DNA of 64,000 nt from Cyanoderma ruficeps (GCA_008694505.1 VZDJ01000219.1:10468350-10532349), one strand, 5' to 3'. Positions 48,001 through 58,620 are shown, numbered from the stretch's first letter. Numbers and translations are program-made. Notes: generated by a model not told the origin, from the letters alone.

Positions 48001-51000
48001 CTGTGAATTGTTAGCACTGCCAAGCCTCGATTCTGTGTCTGAACACATCTCCACCGGCAGGATGAGCTGCGAACAAAACAAGGTGCTTGGGAGGAAAGGG
48101 ACTCAGCTCAGTGGGCTGGGAAGGCTGAGATTTTTTTATTTTTTTTTCCACTAGTCATTTATCTGAACAACTCAAATTACAAGATGAGGCTGCTAATGCT
48201 GAGGTAGCCTGATGCTTGCCACGGGGGTCAAGGATCCACTGTGCTCATCAGTGCCAAATCACTAATGCTCTGAGCAGCTCTGGGTGGTGTGAGTCCCATT
48301 CCGTGTCAGTCATTTCTGCTGTACAAGAAAAGAGAGAGAAAAAGAGGAGAAAGGGAAAGAATCTCCTGGAAAACCTGGGAGACTGCACCAGAGCATGAGC
48401 CCTCCTGGAGCACATTAGCAATCTCAATGTTTGTGGGCATATTGTTAAGGAAATGTTTCTAAATAATGGTTCTGTTGCAGTTTGTCTGTGAAGAAAGCTT
48501 ATTTAAGCATGATTTTCCCCAGGACATTTAGCGTTTTTCTTTTCTTTGGACAAACACAGAAGGGTAAGATGGATCCATCCACAAAAGGCCCAAAAGCTTC
48601 TGCTTTCACCAGCAGAGCTGGCTGTCAGCTGGGATGGCCAAGAGCATCACTCTTGGAGCATCTCAGTAATTGGACTTTGCCAAGGAAGAAGTAAATAAAA
48701 GGTATCCGGTGAGGATTGCTCCAATAGCTTGGATTTCACAAATTGAAAACATATTAACTTCTGACAGCTCAGTTTTTCTATAGACAAAACAGCTGCATTC
48801 CCAGGAGCTCTGTGCTTAAAGTTTTAAACCTTTTCCCTTCTGGTGAATTCTTTGTGCATCTAAAGAAGGCTGCCAGAGCATTTTATTTTTTTTTTTTAAC
48901 ACTGTTTTGCACCTTGGTTTATCATTCAACACCAAAGCCAGAAGGCTCAAAATGTTCTTTTGCATCTGATTTGGCAGCATTTCACATCCACTTGGCACTG
49001 GGACATGTGCTTATGTCTCTTACTCCATGGGGTATGAGGCAGGAACAAATTTGGCCCTCTGGATATTTCTTACATTTGAACCCAAGGCTAGATATATTCT
49101 CTGAGCCTCAGCAAGATTTCCATTCATTTTTTATTTCCTCTGCCCATCCTCTCTCTGTTCTTGGTGCCTGCTGATAAAACTGAAGATAAAACCTTCCTTA
49201 AAGTTTTGGAGATAAAAAAATGTCAGGCGCATCTTAGAAACAAACTTTTAGTTCTAGTTCACGGCAGCTCTGTCCTCTGCTAGGCTGTGCACACTGTATT
49301 CCAAACCAGGAAAATTTGGGAGGAAGGAAACTTGTTAATATCTCATAACAGCCCTTTCTCAGGCTTCTAGAGGGAAAGCTCACTGCTTTGCCTCAGTCTG
49401 CCAAAATAGTTGAGTCAATAGGCGCCTTCTCTTTTTTTTCCACATGAATGAATTTGGCTTGTGGATTTTCCAGTAAATCACTGGAAAACTATTTGTGATT
49501 TGGCCTTCTTTGTATGACTTCGGCTCTGACTGCCAGTTACACCAAATAGAAAAACTGACAACAAGGCAGATTTATACTCCTTGTCTTGATATAAATTTGG
49601 GACACGTTTTGCTTTGTAATGGATTCCAGCCAACCCTTTCCTGTATCCATGAGAAGGAGAGGTAGATCCAAGGTTGTTTTGTTAACAAGTAGAGATGAGT
49701 GGAGCATGGAAGACTTGTGAGGAAAACATGCCAGGTAATGTTGAATGGAGCTGGGAGCACTCTTTTCCAGGCTTCTTGGGAAGCTGATGTGCTGCTTTTA
49801 TGGCATTTTCATGCAGACATCCATTGAAAACATCCAAACCTTGCCCACGTCCTGTTCAGCCTCCACCTATCAGATTTGTGCCTTTGCGGAGAAGAACCCA
49901 AGAATTCATTTCCACTGAGCCTTTCCAGACGCTGCTAGCTGGCTTTCAAAACTTCAGCTTATAATTACTTTTGATTATATCAATGTTTATATGCCACTGT
50001 GCGTGCTATGGGCCAGATGGTACTGCTGTTGTTACCTGCATTGCAGATGCAATTTGGCCCAAATGGTGGTGTTAAGTCACCCCCAAATGTCTCTCGGGTG
50101 TCAGAGTTAAATATGAGCTTGTGTGAGTATGATTTTTCCCTCCTACATATGAAACAGGGCAAAGTAGGTAGGGTGAAAGGAAAAAAAAAACCAACAAAAA
50201 ATGTAACCAAGCAGTACAGCTGATCCAAAGCTAATCCCTGGCAGCAGCTTTGGGATGTCACAGCACGAACGAGACAGCAGCCTTCAGACTTCATTAGTCA
50301 CCCCAAAAGAACAGGTCCCAGACACCTGGGATGGGATTAGGAGAGTGCAGGAGCATAGAGACTGTGCTGTTTTTGCAATCCTTTCCATCCCTGAGCTGCT
50401 CTCTGCAAAGGCATCCTACAGACACATCTGGGCAGAGACAAGGCTGGAGACAGCAGGAAATTTCAGTGCTGCTCAAAGTGCTTCTTCCTCATCAGGGGAT
50501 TTAGTGTGGTCGCTTAAAAAATAAGCAGCTGGACTGGTTTAGCAGCTGTTGTACTGTGTGGTACCTAACATACTTGACATCTAATGGAGGGAAGGCAAAG
50601 GAATCAGGGAGGCAGGTTGAAGTGACCCATAATCACAGCTGGCAGCACTCCTGATTTTACCAAATGTCTTGGGCTGTTTGGTAATGTTTGAGGGTCCTGT
50701 GATTATGCAAAGCTGTTCCTTTGCAAAGAGGGAACTAAAAGGCATTTCAAGAGGCCATTCTGTTCTCCCTTTGTGCATCCTCACTGCTGTCCCTGCTGCA
50801 TGTCCCAGTGTACTGGTCACCAATTTGCCATTGCTCTTGCCCTTGCTGTCTGCAATGCATCCAACCTCAGGCTCAGCCTTTTGTGGTGACAACTTGGAAT
50901 TAGGCACCCAAATCCCAGGAGATTTGCTGGACTTTGGCATCATAGCAAAACTCTGCCTTGGTGTTGTTTTTGGTGATGTGTCTCTCTTGTGAAAACCAGA

Positions 51001-51240
51001 ATACATCTCCCCATTTCTGTTTGCTATTTAAAATAAAACTTGGTTTGTGGTCTGGCAGTTTTCAATCTCAGCAGAACCATTTGTGCCAAGCTAGGTGGGG
51101 TGACTTTCTGGAGTAATTTCTTGTGTCTCTTTATCATCCTATCAGGTACCTCCTGGTATTTTTTTTGTGTTGCTGTTCTGTGCAAAAATACATCCATGGG
51201 AGCCACAGTCAAATGACTTCAGTTCTTCAGAACCTCCTGA
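45001..51240. other. Unique noncoding DNA
   Basis: No gene is recognised. Structured items are an inverted repeat at 46,067-46,102 (arms TAAAATACAT and ATGTATTTTA, 16-base AT-rich loop) and T-rich runs near 48,130 and 48,885. The longest open frame is 141 codons (50,581-51,006, minus), unrecognised. Confidence 0.55.
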
Positions 51241-51251
51241 AGACTGTGGGC

Positions 51252-51322
51252 TTTCCATTTCCTCTGCCTCTCCATTTCCAATTCCTCTCCATTTCCATTT
51301 CCAATGCCTCTCCATTTCCCCA
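51252..51322. repeat. Imperfect CTCTCCATTTCC tandem array
   Basis: The words TCCATTTCC and CCTCTCCATTTCC recur five times with variable spacing over about 70 bp. It is a pyrimidine-rich minisatellite-like stretch without a constant period. Confidence 0.75.
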
Positions 51323-51624
51323 GAGGTCTCCCAAAGAAGTCAGGGTTTACTATCTATTTTATTGCCTTTTAAATCTTTGAAGAGCCAGTTTCCTCTGGGC
51401 TGGGCAGATGTTGCAGTGGTAGCTGCACATCACTGGTGGGTTTGGCTGATTTGGGTTTCCTTTTGAGATCTGCTGTCAGTTTTCCAGTTTCAGGTAGTAA
51501 AACATGTCAAGGAATTAATATTTTCTGTTGTTTCTCAGCTGCAAAGTTGCAGTTCCTGGCACTTCCAGAAGCAGGCAGAAATTCAAACTAGATGGAATTA
51601 AAAGGTTTTGTATTTGGACAGGTC

Positions 51625-51630
51625 TCCTAA
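51625..51630. repeat. Target-site duplication, left copy
   Basis: TCCTAA here matches TCCTAA at 52,364-52,369 on the other side of the proposed LTR. Six bases is the duplication length typical of avian alpha/beta-type retroviruses and ERVK-like elements. Confidence 0.6.
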
Positions 51631-51675
51631 TCTCAGGTTTGGTTTTCTTTCACCCGAGATTCAGGTGGTGGTTCG

Positions 51676-51709
51676 AGAGCTTCAAAGGGTGGTGCCCTTT
51701 GAAAGCTCT
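51676..51709 (-). other. Hairpin in the LTR, downstream of its poly(A) signal
   Basis: Arms 51,676-51,689 and 51,695-51,709 pair over about 14 positions with a single bulged base, around the 5-base loop TGGTG. On the LTR's own strand it lies about 60-95 bases after AATAAA, so in the R/U5 part of the transcript. A structured R/U5 is common in retroviral RNA. The specific role here is unknown. Confidence 0.55.
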
Positions 51710-51770
51710 GAGCCACACATGAGAATGAAACCGAGTCTTCAAGGTCTTGTTTTTCAAGGTTTCTTGTGTG

Positions 51771-51776
51771 TTTATT
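51771..51776 (-). terminator. LTR polyadenylation signal AATAAA
   Basis: AATAAA on the minus strand inside the LTR, followed by AC-rich then GT-containing sequence. It would direct 3'-end formation of transcripts in the element's orientation. Confidence 0.55.
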
Positions 51777-52205
51777 GTTTCTTATCTTACAATTTTCTCT
51801 GTGCCCAGCCGAGGTCTTCACAGCTGCACAGACACAGGACGACTCCCCCCTCGATGGGAGGTCAGTACCTCTCATACAGAAAATTACGTGTCTGTTATTT
51901 ACAATTCCGTGCCAATGCCTATCACCTATACTAAAGGGGTCACCTCTACTCTGACCCAATCTCCTTGAACTACCTTGTGCCCCCATCACTGCAGAAGATG
52001 GATGCCAAGGGAGAACAAGAAGAACCCAGGGTACGGCCCTAAATCCTCCGTTTTGTCCCCCCCTTCACCTCCATTCTAAGAACCCCAAAACTACAAAATT
52101 TCCCACCCGGTGATAAACCACACTACTGTCTGTCACACCTTTGTGACTTGTAATTCCTCTCTGTGTTGGAAGTTTTTCTCATGGACTGAAATCAAAGCCT
52201 GGGTC

Positions 52206-52272
52206 TTCCTGGACTCTGTGCCAGGGTCTACTACAACCCCCCTGGACAGGGTCTACTACATACCCCCTGTAC
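52206..52272. repeat. Internal short duplication in the LTR
   Basis: CAGGGTCTACTACA occurs twice about 32 bp apart, each followed by a run of C. This is a two-copy internal repeat within the promoter-side (U3) part of the LTR, a place where retroviral LTRs often carry duplicated enhancer blocks. Confidence 0.6.
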
Positions 52273-52363
52273 GGATCTCAAACCCTCTTTCTCAGGTCCC
52301 AGGCCTCTCTGCCGAGGGCTGTGACCTTCCAGGGTGCCCAGAGGGATGTCCTGGACTCCGACA

Positions 52364-52369
52364 TCCTAA
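52364..52369. repeat. Target-site duplication, right copy
   Basis: TCCTAA, matching 51,625-51,630. Confidence 0.6.
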
Positions 52370-52399
52370 GACCTTGGACTGCTGAATGTTGCCTAATCT

Positions 52400-55200
52400 A
52401 GAATAAAAGGCTGATACTCGTTATAGTCACACTTGTATAAAAGGGAACAGTCTGCACGGTTTGGGGCCAGCAGTTTTTGAAACTTTTACACATAGTGGAG
52501 GTACTTAAAAGCTGAATTTTGCAGCTGTTCACTTTATCACGAGTGAGTCTGACCCAGCCCAATGCTGAGCTCCCACATGTCTCTGACTGCAAGCAGAGAG
52601 GGTCGTTTTTGCAGGCTTTTTGCATTTCTTGGAGGGGCGTTTGCCCTGCTTAACTTAGGCTGGAGTCCAGGCACTTAATTTCTGAACTTCACAAAGAAAG
52701 TTATGTCAATTTTTAAAAACATTAGCTTGTTGGGGGATATTTAAATGGAATCGATGTGCTCGATGCATGCATCCTTTTCCAATTCTTTTTGGTTTGTGTA
52801 ACTCATGTTTTCCTCACGCTTCACATCCGTAACAAAAAAGAAAAGTTTCTCATCTACTTAGACTTTCCCCAAGTTTCAATACTCGTTATTTCACTGAGCA
52901 TGAAGAAGCTGAATGCTATTATATTTCCTATTTACTGTTTGCAGTTATAATACCCCTCTTAATGGTGAGAAATATAAATGAATTATGTGCCCTCATTTGT
53001 GGTTGCAAGTTGCTGTTATAAATAATGCAAACGGATCCTCATGTGGTAGTAAATGAAAATTTTTTGGAAAGAAGCAGCAGGAAGAATGGAAGAAAAGAGT
53101 ATTTTTGCTTGGCTTGTGGCACACAAAAATGTGTGGCTGAGTGTGCAGAACTGCTCATAGACACACTCCTCTTTTTGTTTGTTTGGTTTGGTTTAATTTA
53201 AATCTTTTGTCTTCAAAACGGCTCATATTCCAAAATGTTGTTCTGGTGTCGCCTCGATTTTCCTGTTAGAGATGAGAAGTATGCTTTAAAAATAACTTTC
53301 ATGGCAGAAAAAAAATAGAAACTTGACATATAAATCTTCTGCTAGGACTGTGGAAATAAATGTTTTCTACAGGACGTAGAGTGCAAGTCTGGTTTTGAAT
53401 TCAGTGAAGCAACAAAGCTGATTTCTTATACCTAGGATATCATAAATAATTCATTGTGTTGTAATTTATCATTACTCACAAATAATAAAAATTAAATTTC
53501 ATATATTTGTTTTAAAAAAGTTTTCCAGCAGTATTTTAGGAACTGCATCCTTAATTGTAAGTACAGATCTCCTCAATTCAAGAGTCAGGTCTGCTGGTAC
53601 TATTTACTGAGACTGAAACCATACCTGCCTCCCCCTGCAAAAACCTGCTGCTGCTTTTGAAAATGAGAAACTTACAGAAGGAAACCCAAAGGCATCTGAC
53701 CAAAAAGAAAAAAATCTGGCCTGAAATTAATGGAATTGGTCATGTAGCTCATATCATTCTTTTAAATATTTTGTTGAATTGCAACACAGATTGTAGAGTC
53801 TTGAGTGATGAGGGTCTAAATGCATTCTTCTTAGCTTTATTCTTTAATAACTGAAGGAAAACTGATCATAATTCTTCATTATGTGTTAAGTTTCAATGAA
53901 GTATTTTGTTCAGAAAAATACATATGTTAACAGCTTTCTGAATTATGCAAGTATTACATTTGAAGACCATCCTTCTCCTTTTGGCGCTGCATATTTGTTC
54001 CCATTTCTCTTTTATTCTTCATTGCCACTTTTGACTGCTTGGCTCAGGCATAGGAGTTTATCAAAATAAAAAATGTTTTGTTTCAGATAAGTGTGAACAT
54101 GGCCTGTGGAATGATTAAATGAAAACGGGAGTGAAAAATATCTCCTTGAACATCAGCAGCTAGAGTGAGGGTTGGGAGTTTTTAAAATTTTGGTTGGTTT
54201 TAAACTGCCTGCTGAGTTTGTATTTAAATATCCCCGATTAGGTGACGACTCCTGCAGCATCTCCTCGTGCTTGCAGCTTTGACGTTGCTTAGAACAACTC
54301 ATACCCATGTCAGGGATAGGAAGCATCAGGGCTGGTTTGGGGATTTTGGAGTGTCTGGATGCAGTCTGAGCTCTCTGCAGCTCTGCTGAGCCTCAGGGAG
54401 AGAGCAATTTATACATTATTTTTTACATTGAGCCCACGGTGGTGTGTCCCTGCACCCAGCACTGACATAACATTCACGGTCTCCAGCATGCAGCGAGTTG
54501 TTGATTTTTTCCAGCAAAGCCAACTCAGTGCTGTGAGCCCCAGGTAAGGACGTGCTTGTGGGTGCTGAGGTGTTACAGCAACAGCCACGGTGCTGCTTTT
54601 TGGAGACTCTTTTGCCTGGGTGAGTTTCAGGGACATTTTGTCCCCTCTCCAATGGGCCCGCTGGAGAGGGGATCCGATAAGCGCATGCTTCATGGGATGA
54701 TGATAGAAGAAAAAGCCCACCATGAAATCACAACAAGGATCCTCCCCACCTCTCTTCCTTGCACTCTACCTTCATTTATCTCGGCAAGCTTGAATTGCAG
54801 TCCCGTTGCTGTTAACCTTGGGGCTGCTGGCATGTTACCCAGAGCGCTCAGCCCCAGCTGGCAGCGGGAAGGGGAGGATTGGAGCGGCTCTGAAGGGATG
54901 AATTGGGGTTGGCTCTTCACTCAGAGGCCACTCTCAGGAAAGTGGGAAGTGTGCTGTGGTCTTAATACCCTCTGGGTACCACCTGTAAAAGCCTAAAATC
55001 CAGGAGCAACAGGAAAGAGGGGGAAACTGCAGTGTTGGAAGGGTTGTTTTATTTCCTGCCTTCCGCAAGCACCTGTTTGACCTCTGAAAAAGGAGACAAA
55101 CTTTCTCAGCTCTCCTGGCAGCCTCCTGGAGGAGAGCACCAAGGTAGACTGTGGCTCCCAAGGGCTGATTCCTTCTCTTTCAGCCCAGCACCCAGTTCCA
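52400..55200. other. Unique noncoding DNA between LTR insertions
   Basis: No gene is recognised. About 53,300-53,560 is strongly AT-rich with many TAAT/AATAAT words. The longest frame is 146 codons (54,556-54,996, plus) without recognisable content. Confidence 0.55.
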
Positions 55201-55275
55201 GACAGGGCTGATGCCTTGTTGGGACTACCTGAAAACAGAGGACAGACAGAATTAAGGGAGTAAAAAGCAGTTATA

Positions 55276-55281
55276 TTTATT
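55276..55281 (-). terminator. LTR polyadenylation signal AATAAA
   Basis: Minus-strand AATAAA within the 442-bp LTR, about 90 bp downstream of its TATA box. Confidence 0.6.
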
Positions 55282-55366
55282 GAAGGACCTTCAGGTACAT
55301 TTTGGGCAGAAAAAGCCCCCCCAGGGGCTACACCCAAAAATGGATGACAGGTCACACGTTTTCGTA

Positions 55367-55374
55367 CTTTTATA
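55367..55374 (-). promoter_or_regulatory. LTR TATA box (TATAAAAG)
   Basis: Consensus TATA box on the minus strand in the LTR. It would start transcription toward lower coordinates about 25-30 bp downstream. Whether it is active is unknown. Confidence 0.6.
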
Positions 55375-55650
55375 AATTTGGTCCATTTGCATATTGGGGG
55401 TTAATCTTCCAATTACAGCTTCAGGTAATGAAGTAATTTACTCCAAGTTTGCTCCCCCCAACTCACTTTTGTTTACATCTCCTGGGGCCTGAGGCAGTGA
55501 GGTGTCCTTGATTCCCAGGCCTGGAGAGGAATTGTCCTGTCTGACCAAAATGGGAAAGCACAGCTAACACTACAAGTTTAGAGCTATACACTAAAGAATT
55601 GCAGGATTACAAATACATGAAAAAATAAAAGCTAAAATCCTAAGGCATCG

Positions 55651-55890
55651 GGACTGTGCCACCAGGTTTCCAGGCCTGTGCTGTTGGTGCTGCACGCTGC
55701 TGTCTGTCCTTCCCGGAGCTGTGCTGGCTGGATCCTGGCTGTGCCAGTGCCAGTGCTGCCATCTGCCCCGTGCAGGGCAGGGGACATTTTGTGCTGGCTC
55801 TGTGTGGGCTGTCAGGGCAGCACACAGGTGCTCTCATCAGACACAGCACGCCCTGGAGCCCGGTGTTCCCTGGCAGGGAGGGAGGCAGGG
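55651..55890. other. GC-richer unique DNA
   Basis: Locally GC-rich with overlapping chance frames in several phases (up to 130 codons at 55,678-56,070). The openness in several frames reflects the absence of AT-rich stop codons and is not a coding signal. Confidence 0.45.
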
Positions 55891-55891
55891 A

Positions 55892-55951
55892 GTGAGCTGC
55901 TGTCCCTGGGATCTGCTGTCCCTGGGAGCTGCTGTCCCTGGGAGCTGCTGG
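55892..55951. repeat. 16-bp tandem repeat, about 3.6 copies
   Basis: The unit CTGCTGTCCCTGGGAG recurs at 55,897, 55,913, 55,929 and (partly) 55,945 with a constant 16-bp period and almost no divergence. This is a small minisatellite and probably length-polymorphic. Confidence 0.92.
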
Positions 55952-55954
55952 CAC

Positions 55955-56690
55955 ATCCTCCTGCAGCATCGACTCTGAGCCTGCTGGGCCTCCTAGGTTA
56001 CACGGCTGGGCACCAGCAGCTTCTCCTCTGGTGCCTTCATCATTCTTCTCCAGAGAATTACACTAGATAAATGGCAACAAATGACTCCGTCTCCAGTTAA
56101 TGAAGTGAGTTTTTTGCCTTGAAGAGCTAATTGTCCATCTCTTCTGTAGGAGAAATGCAAGGCTGCCTTTCTATTTTTTTCCCCCCTAGCAATGTGGTGG
56201 AATTTACAGATGTGCAAATACTGTGGGCGATATCTATTATTTAACTTTCATTACCATTAATATGAATTAAATTGATGGCATTTGTCAGGATGGTTTATGT
56301 GTCATAGAAGATGCCTTAGGGAACTGCTTTTGAAAGAGGAGAACTTCAGGAAAAGAGAAGTTGTTTAATGGCTAGAGGGAAAGAGCTCTGGAGATTTAAC
56401 TCTAGTGAGAGCTGAATTTTCTTCTCTGTAGGACCTCATGTAAATATTTCAAGGCCAGAGTTTCTCCCAAACTCACCTCCTGTTTATACAGCTTCCCAAA
56501 GTGGCTGGATTTTCATAATGTAATAAAGGGGCAGGAGACAATGTTTCCTCCTTTATATGCCTTTATTAAGAATCAGCTCTTTTGTATAAATAGGTGCTTG
56601 GGAGAGCAATATGGTCTTCGTTGAAATGCTGAGGAGGAGGGGGGCTGGCCGGGTGGGGAATTGGCCTCTCCTCCCTCACAGGAGACAAGC
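55955..56690. other. Unique noncoding DNA
   Basis: Nothing recognisable was seen. Confidence 0.5.
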
Positions 56691-57502
56691 TCATGAAAAA
56701 TTCCCAATTCCAGAGTGTTTCTGCTGAGGGGTCACTCGTTTAGAATATCTTTGCAGTCACCACGAGATAAAGACGGCTGGTTTTGAGATAAAGATCTGTC
56801 GGCTTTCAGAGTCCTGTCTTTATTGTTGCCATTACTTCTGTTTTGGGTTGTTGTTAGGGAGAATTATTGTTTGATTCTGGAAGTCCTCTCGATTTTCTTG
56901 AGGTGTTGCATCCTGGGATTTCTATTTACCATATGGGCGTGTTGGAACTTGCTTGCAGCGCAGGGGACTATGAGCCAGGAGGGGGAAGGTGAGACAGTCA
57001 AGGGTGTGAGGGGGATGAAGAGGCCAGGCAGATAAAGACCAGAAGCCTGCTAGGTTACCATGGAAACAGCGTTCCTGAGTGACAGAAGGGCCATGATAAA
57101 CACATTCCCAAAGTAAAAGTTTCAAAATGAATACAGACAGTTTCTAGTAACTAACATTATTACTAATTCTTACCTTAACTTTACAATTCTATAACTAACA
57201 ACTTCTAACTTTGTACTTTAACCTCTAAAAGTTGTTTTAAACCCCATTTTCTACAATAACAGGTCCAGTAACACAACTGAGATATGACTTTAATAATTTT
57301 GGGTCCGCTTGAGGAGAAAAATGTGCAAACACAAGCGCAGGTGGGAGGTAAAGCCCACTTACATTTATTCAGGTGTAACCGAGGAGTGTTGGCTGCGATT
57401 TGCACATTCTCTAGCCCTGACTGTGCAGTGATATAACTGGAAAATCATTCTTATTGGAGCTCAAAGGTGGCTATGTCTGAAAGGATACAGTGGAGAGACC
57501 CA
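56690..57502 (-). mobile_element. Probable ERV-derived sequence, borders unresolved
   Basis: Two minus-strand AATAAA signals (56,819-56,824 and 57,364-57,369), clustered CpGs (several at 56,735-56,805 and at 57,305-57,400) and LTR-like composition suggest one or two LTR-type pieces in minus orientation. TGGGTC and GACCCA at 57,300 and 57,502 could be inverted ends of a 203-bp unit, but the flanks are not duplicated. No internal retroviral coding sequence is seen. It might instead be unique regulatory DNA. Confidence 0.35.
57054..57067. promoter_or_regulatory. X-box-like site (RFX type)
   Basis: GTTACCATGGAAAC matches the palindromic X-box bound by RFX factors at all but one of the half-site positions (GTTACC, 2-base centre, GGAAAC instead of GGYAAC). 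It lies inside the probable ERV-derived stretch. The motif is visible; binding is not known. Confidence 0.35.
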
Positions 57503-57605
57503 GGTGGAAAATTTGGCTGATGTAAGGGTTATAGAATCATATATTCAAGCATCAAATAGCATTGCTGCCTGAGCAGGCCAGGTAGTTTAGAGGCTAGGTG
57601 GAATT

Positions 57606-57620
57606 AAAAAAAAAAAAAAA
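57606..57620. repeat. Poly(A) tract (15 A)
   Basis: Simple A run without an associated retroposon body that I can recognise. Confidence 0.85.
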
Positions 57621-57624
57621 GAGG

Positions 57625-58085
57625 AGAGTTTGAACAGAAGAGTTTCAGTTTAAGAACAGTGGAAAGAAAAATCAGGAGCTGTTTCCTACCTCTGCTGGCT
57701 TCTGCCTCTCAGGGGGCTCTGCCCAGGCAGTGTGTCTGGCAGTGCCTGCTTCAGTCATTACTTGTGTCTGTGTGGGTGAGTGCAGTGCAGGCAGCAGTCC
57801 TGCCTCTCTTAATCCCTTTCACATTTCAATTCGTAAGCAATTTCAGAAGAATAGACTCTCTTTCTTTTTCATTTTTTTTTATTTTTAAGTGGATTTAAAG
57901 AAATGGGAGAAAACAAAAAGAAAACCCCAAATCCAAGCCCTTAATACCCAGTCACTGGTATTATGTTTAACTTAGGTTAATGCAGGGGACTCAGTCTGAG
58001 ATAAGCAAACCCAAATGCCTGGTTATGGTGGTGCAGATCTCCCTGCGAGTGGGAGATTTGAGCTGCCATCCTCTCCTCTTTATTC
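57625..58085. other. Unique noncoding DNA
   Basis: No gene or repeat family recognised. Confidence 0.5.
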
Positions 58086-58134
58086 TCTTTTTCTTTTCTT
58101 TTTCTTTCCTTTNNNNNNNNNNTTTTTTTTTTTT
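58086..58134. other. T/C-rich tract interrupted by assembly gap (10 N)
   Basis: A TTTTC-type low-complexity tract runs into N at 58,113-58,122 and continues as T12. The break sits in simple sequence, so the true tract length is unknown. Open frames crossing it, on either strand, are artefacts. Confidence 0.97.
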
Positions 58135-58401
58135 CCTGGAAAACGAGTACTCCTTTAATAAAAGCATTGACTTGCACAGCAGGCTCTGTGAAAGAGCCTC
58201 TTAAAATCCCCCAGGCAATTGGTGCTGGGCTAAAAGTGAAAGACGACTCCAAATGCAGAAGTTTGCTGAAGTTTCACCTAAACCATTTGGACAGTAGATG
58301 CAGTGTAACACAAAAATAGCCAGCAGCCTTTCAGCAGCGTTTTTAGGAGCAGGAACCAGTCCTGACTAGACACAAAATGCATTGCTGTCAATCTGTAGGT
58401 A
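58135..58401. other. Unique noncoding DNA
   Basis: Flanking DNA of the LTR insertion; nothing recognisable. Confidence 0.45.
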
Positions 58402-58406
58402 AGGAG
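58402..58406. repeat. Target-site duplication, left copy (AGGAG)
   Basis: AGGAG directly before the LTR's first TG; an identical copy follows the LTR at 58,708-58,712. Confidence 0.8.
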
Positions 58407-58596
58407 TGTTGCCCGAGTTTTTCTGTTCTTTCTCCTTCTGTAGAACTTTCAGCGCAGCCTTGATGTAAATAAAATCTATTCTTAGAATGTTTACATACTT
58501 CTCCTGTGAGAGAAGAAATGAGTGATGGTGCTATCCACCATCCAGGTCGAGAGGGTAGTGACCTGTGTGGCCAACCCCTTGACCTCTGTACATATC

Positions 58597-58604
58597 TATA
58601 AATA
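58597..58604 (+). promoter_or_regulatory. LTR TATA box (TATAAATA)
   Basis: TATA box in the 301-bp LTR, about 190 bp from its 5' end. It would start transcription near 58,625-58,635, pointing toward higher coordinates. Confidence 0.65.
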
Positions 58605-58614
58605 CTGGAGTCAA

Positions 58615-58620
58615 AATAAA
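58615..58620 (+). terminator. LTR polyadenylation signal AATAAA
   Basis: AATAAA begins only 11 bp after the TATA box, which puts it upstream of the expected transcription start. Transcripts begun in this LTR would lack it, while transcripts reading in from upstream would contain it. Confidence 0.6.

Larger units (their letters stand above)
51631..52363 (-). mobile_element. Solo retroviral LTR, about 733 bp, minus strand
   Basis: The element reads on the minus strand, starting TGTCGGAGTCC at 52,363 and ending CCTGAGA at 51,631. It is flanked by a 6-bp duplication (TCCTAA). The ends form an imperfect inverted pair (TGTCGG against CTGAGA, 4 of 6), with the last two bases GA instead of the usual CA. 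An AATAAA polyadenylation signal is at 51,771-51,776 (minus), followed by a hairpin. At least a dozen CpGs lie inside against almost none in the flanks, which suggests a young insertion. No gag, pol or env sequence adjoins it, so it is probably a recombined solo LTR. Family (ERVK-like) is inferred from the duplication length. A direct repeat CCTAATCT (51,626 and 52,392) gives alternative borders but lacks TG at the start. Confidence 0.7.
55209..55650 (-). mobile_element. LTR of an endogenous retrovirus, about 442 bp, minus strand
   Basis: The ends are inverted repeats: TGATGCCTT at 55,209-55,217 and AAGGCATCG at 55,642-55,650, matching at 8 of 9 positions. Inside, on the minus strand, a TATAAAAG box (55,367-55,374) is followed about 90 bp later by AATAAA (55,276-55,281), the correct promoter-to-poly(A) order for an LTR. 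No internal retroviral genes adjoin, so it is a solo LTR. A clear target-site duplication was not found (flanks AGGGC and GGACT), so the border could shift by a base or the flanks may have mutated. A songbird ERVL-type LTR is my best guess from its look. Confidence 0.75.

Noticed and set aside
51626..52399. 8-bp direct repeat CCTAATCT as a hAT-type target duplication
   Set aside because: The sequence inside lacks inverted terminal repeats, while the TCCTAA borders give TG at the LTR start and a plausible 6-bp duplication.
57977..58252. Open frames crossing the 58,113-58,122 gap
   Set aside because: They run through N bases and low-complexity Lys/Glu or Phe codons, so they are artefacts.
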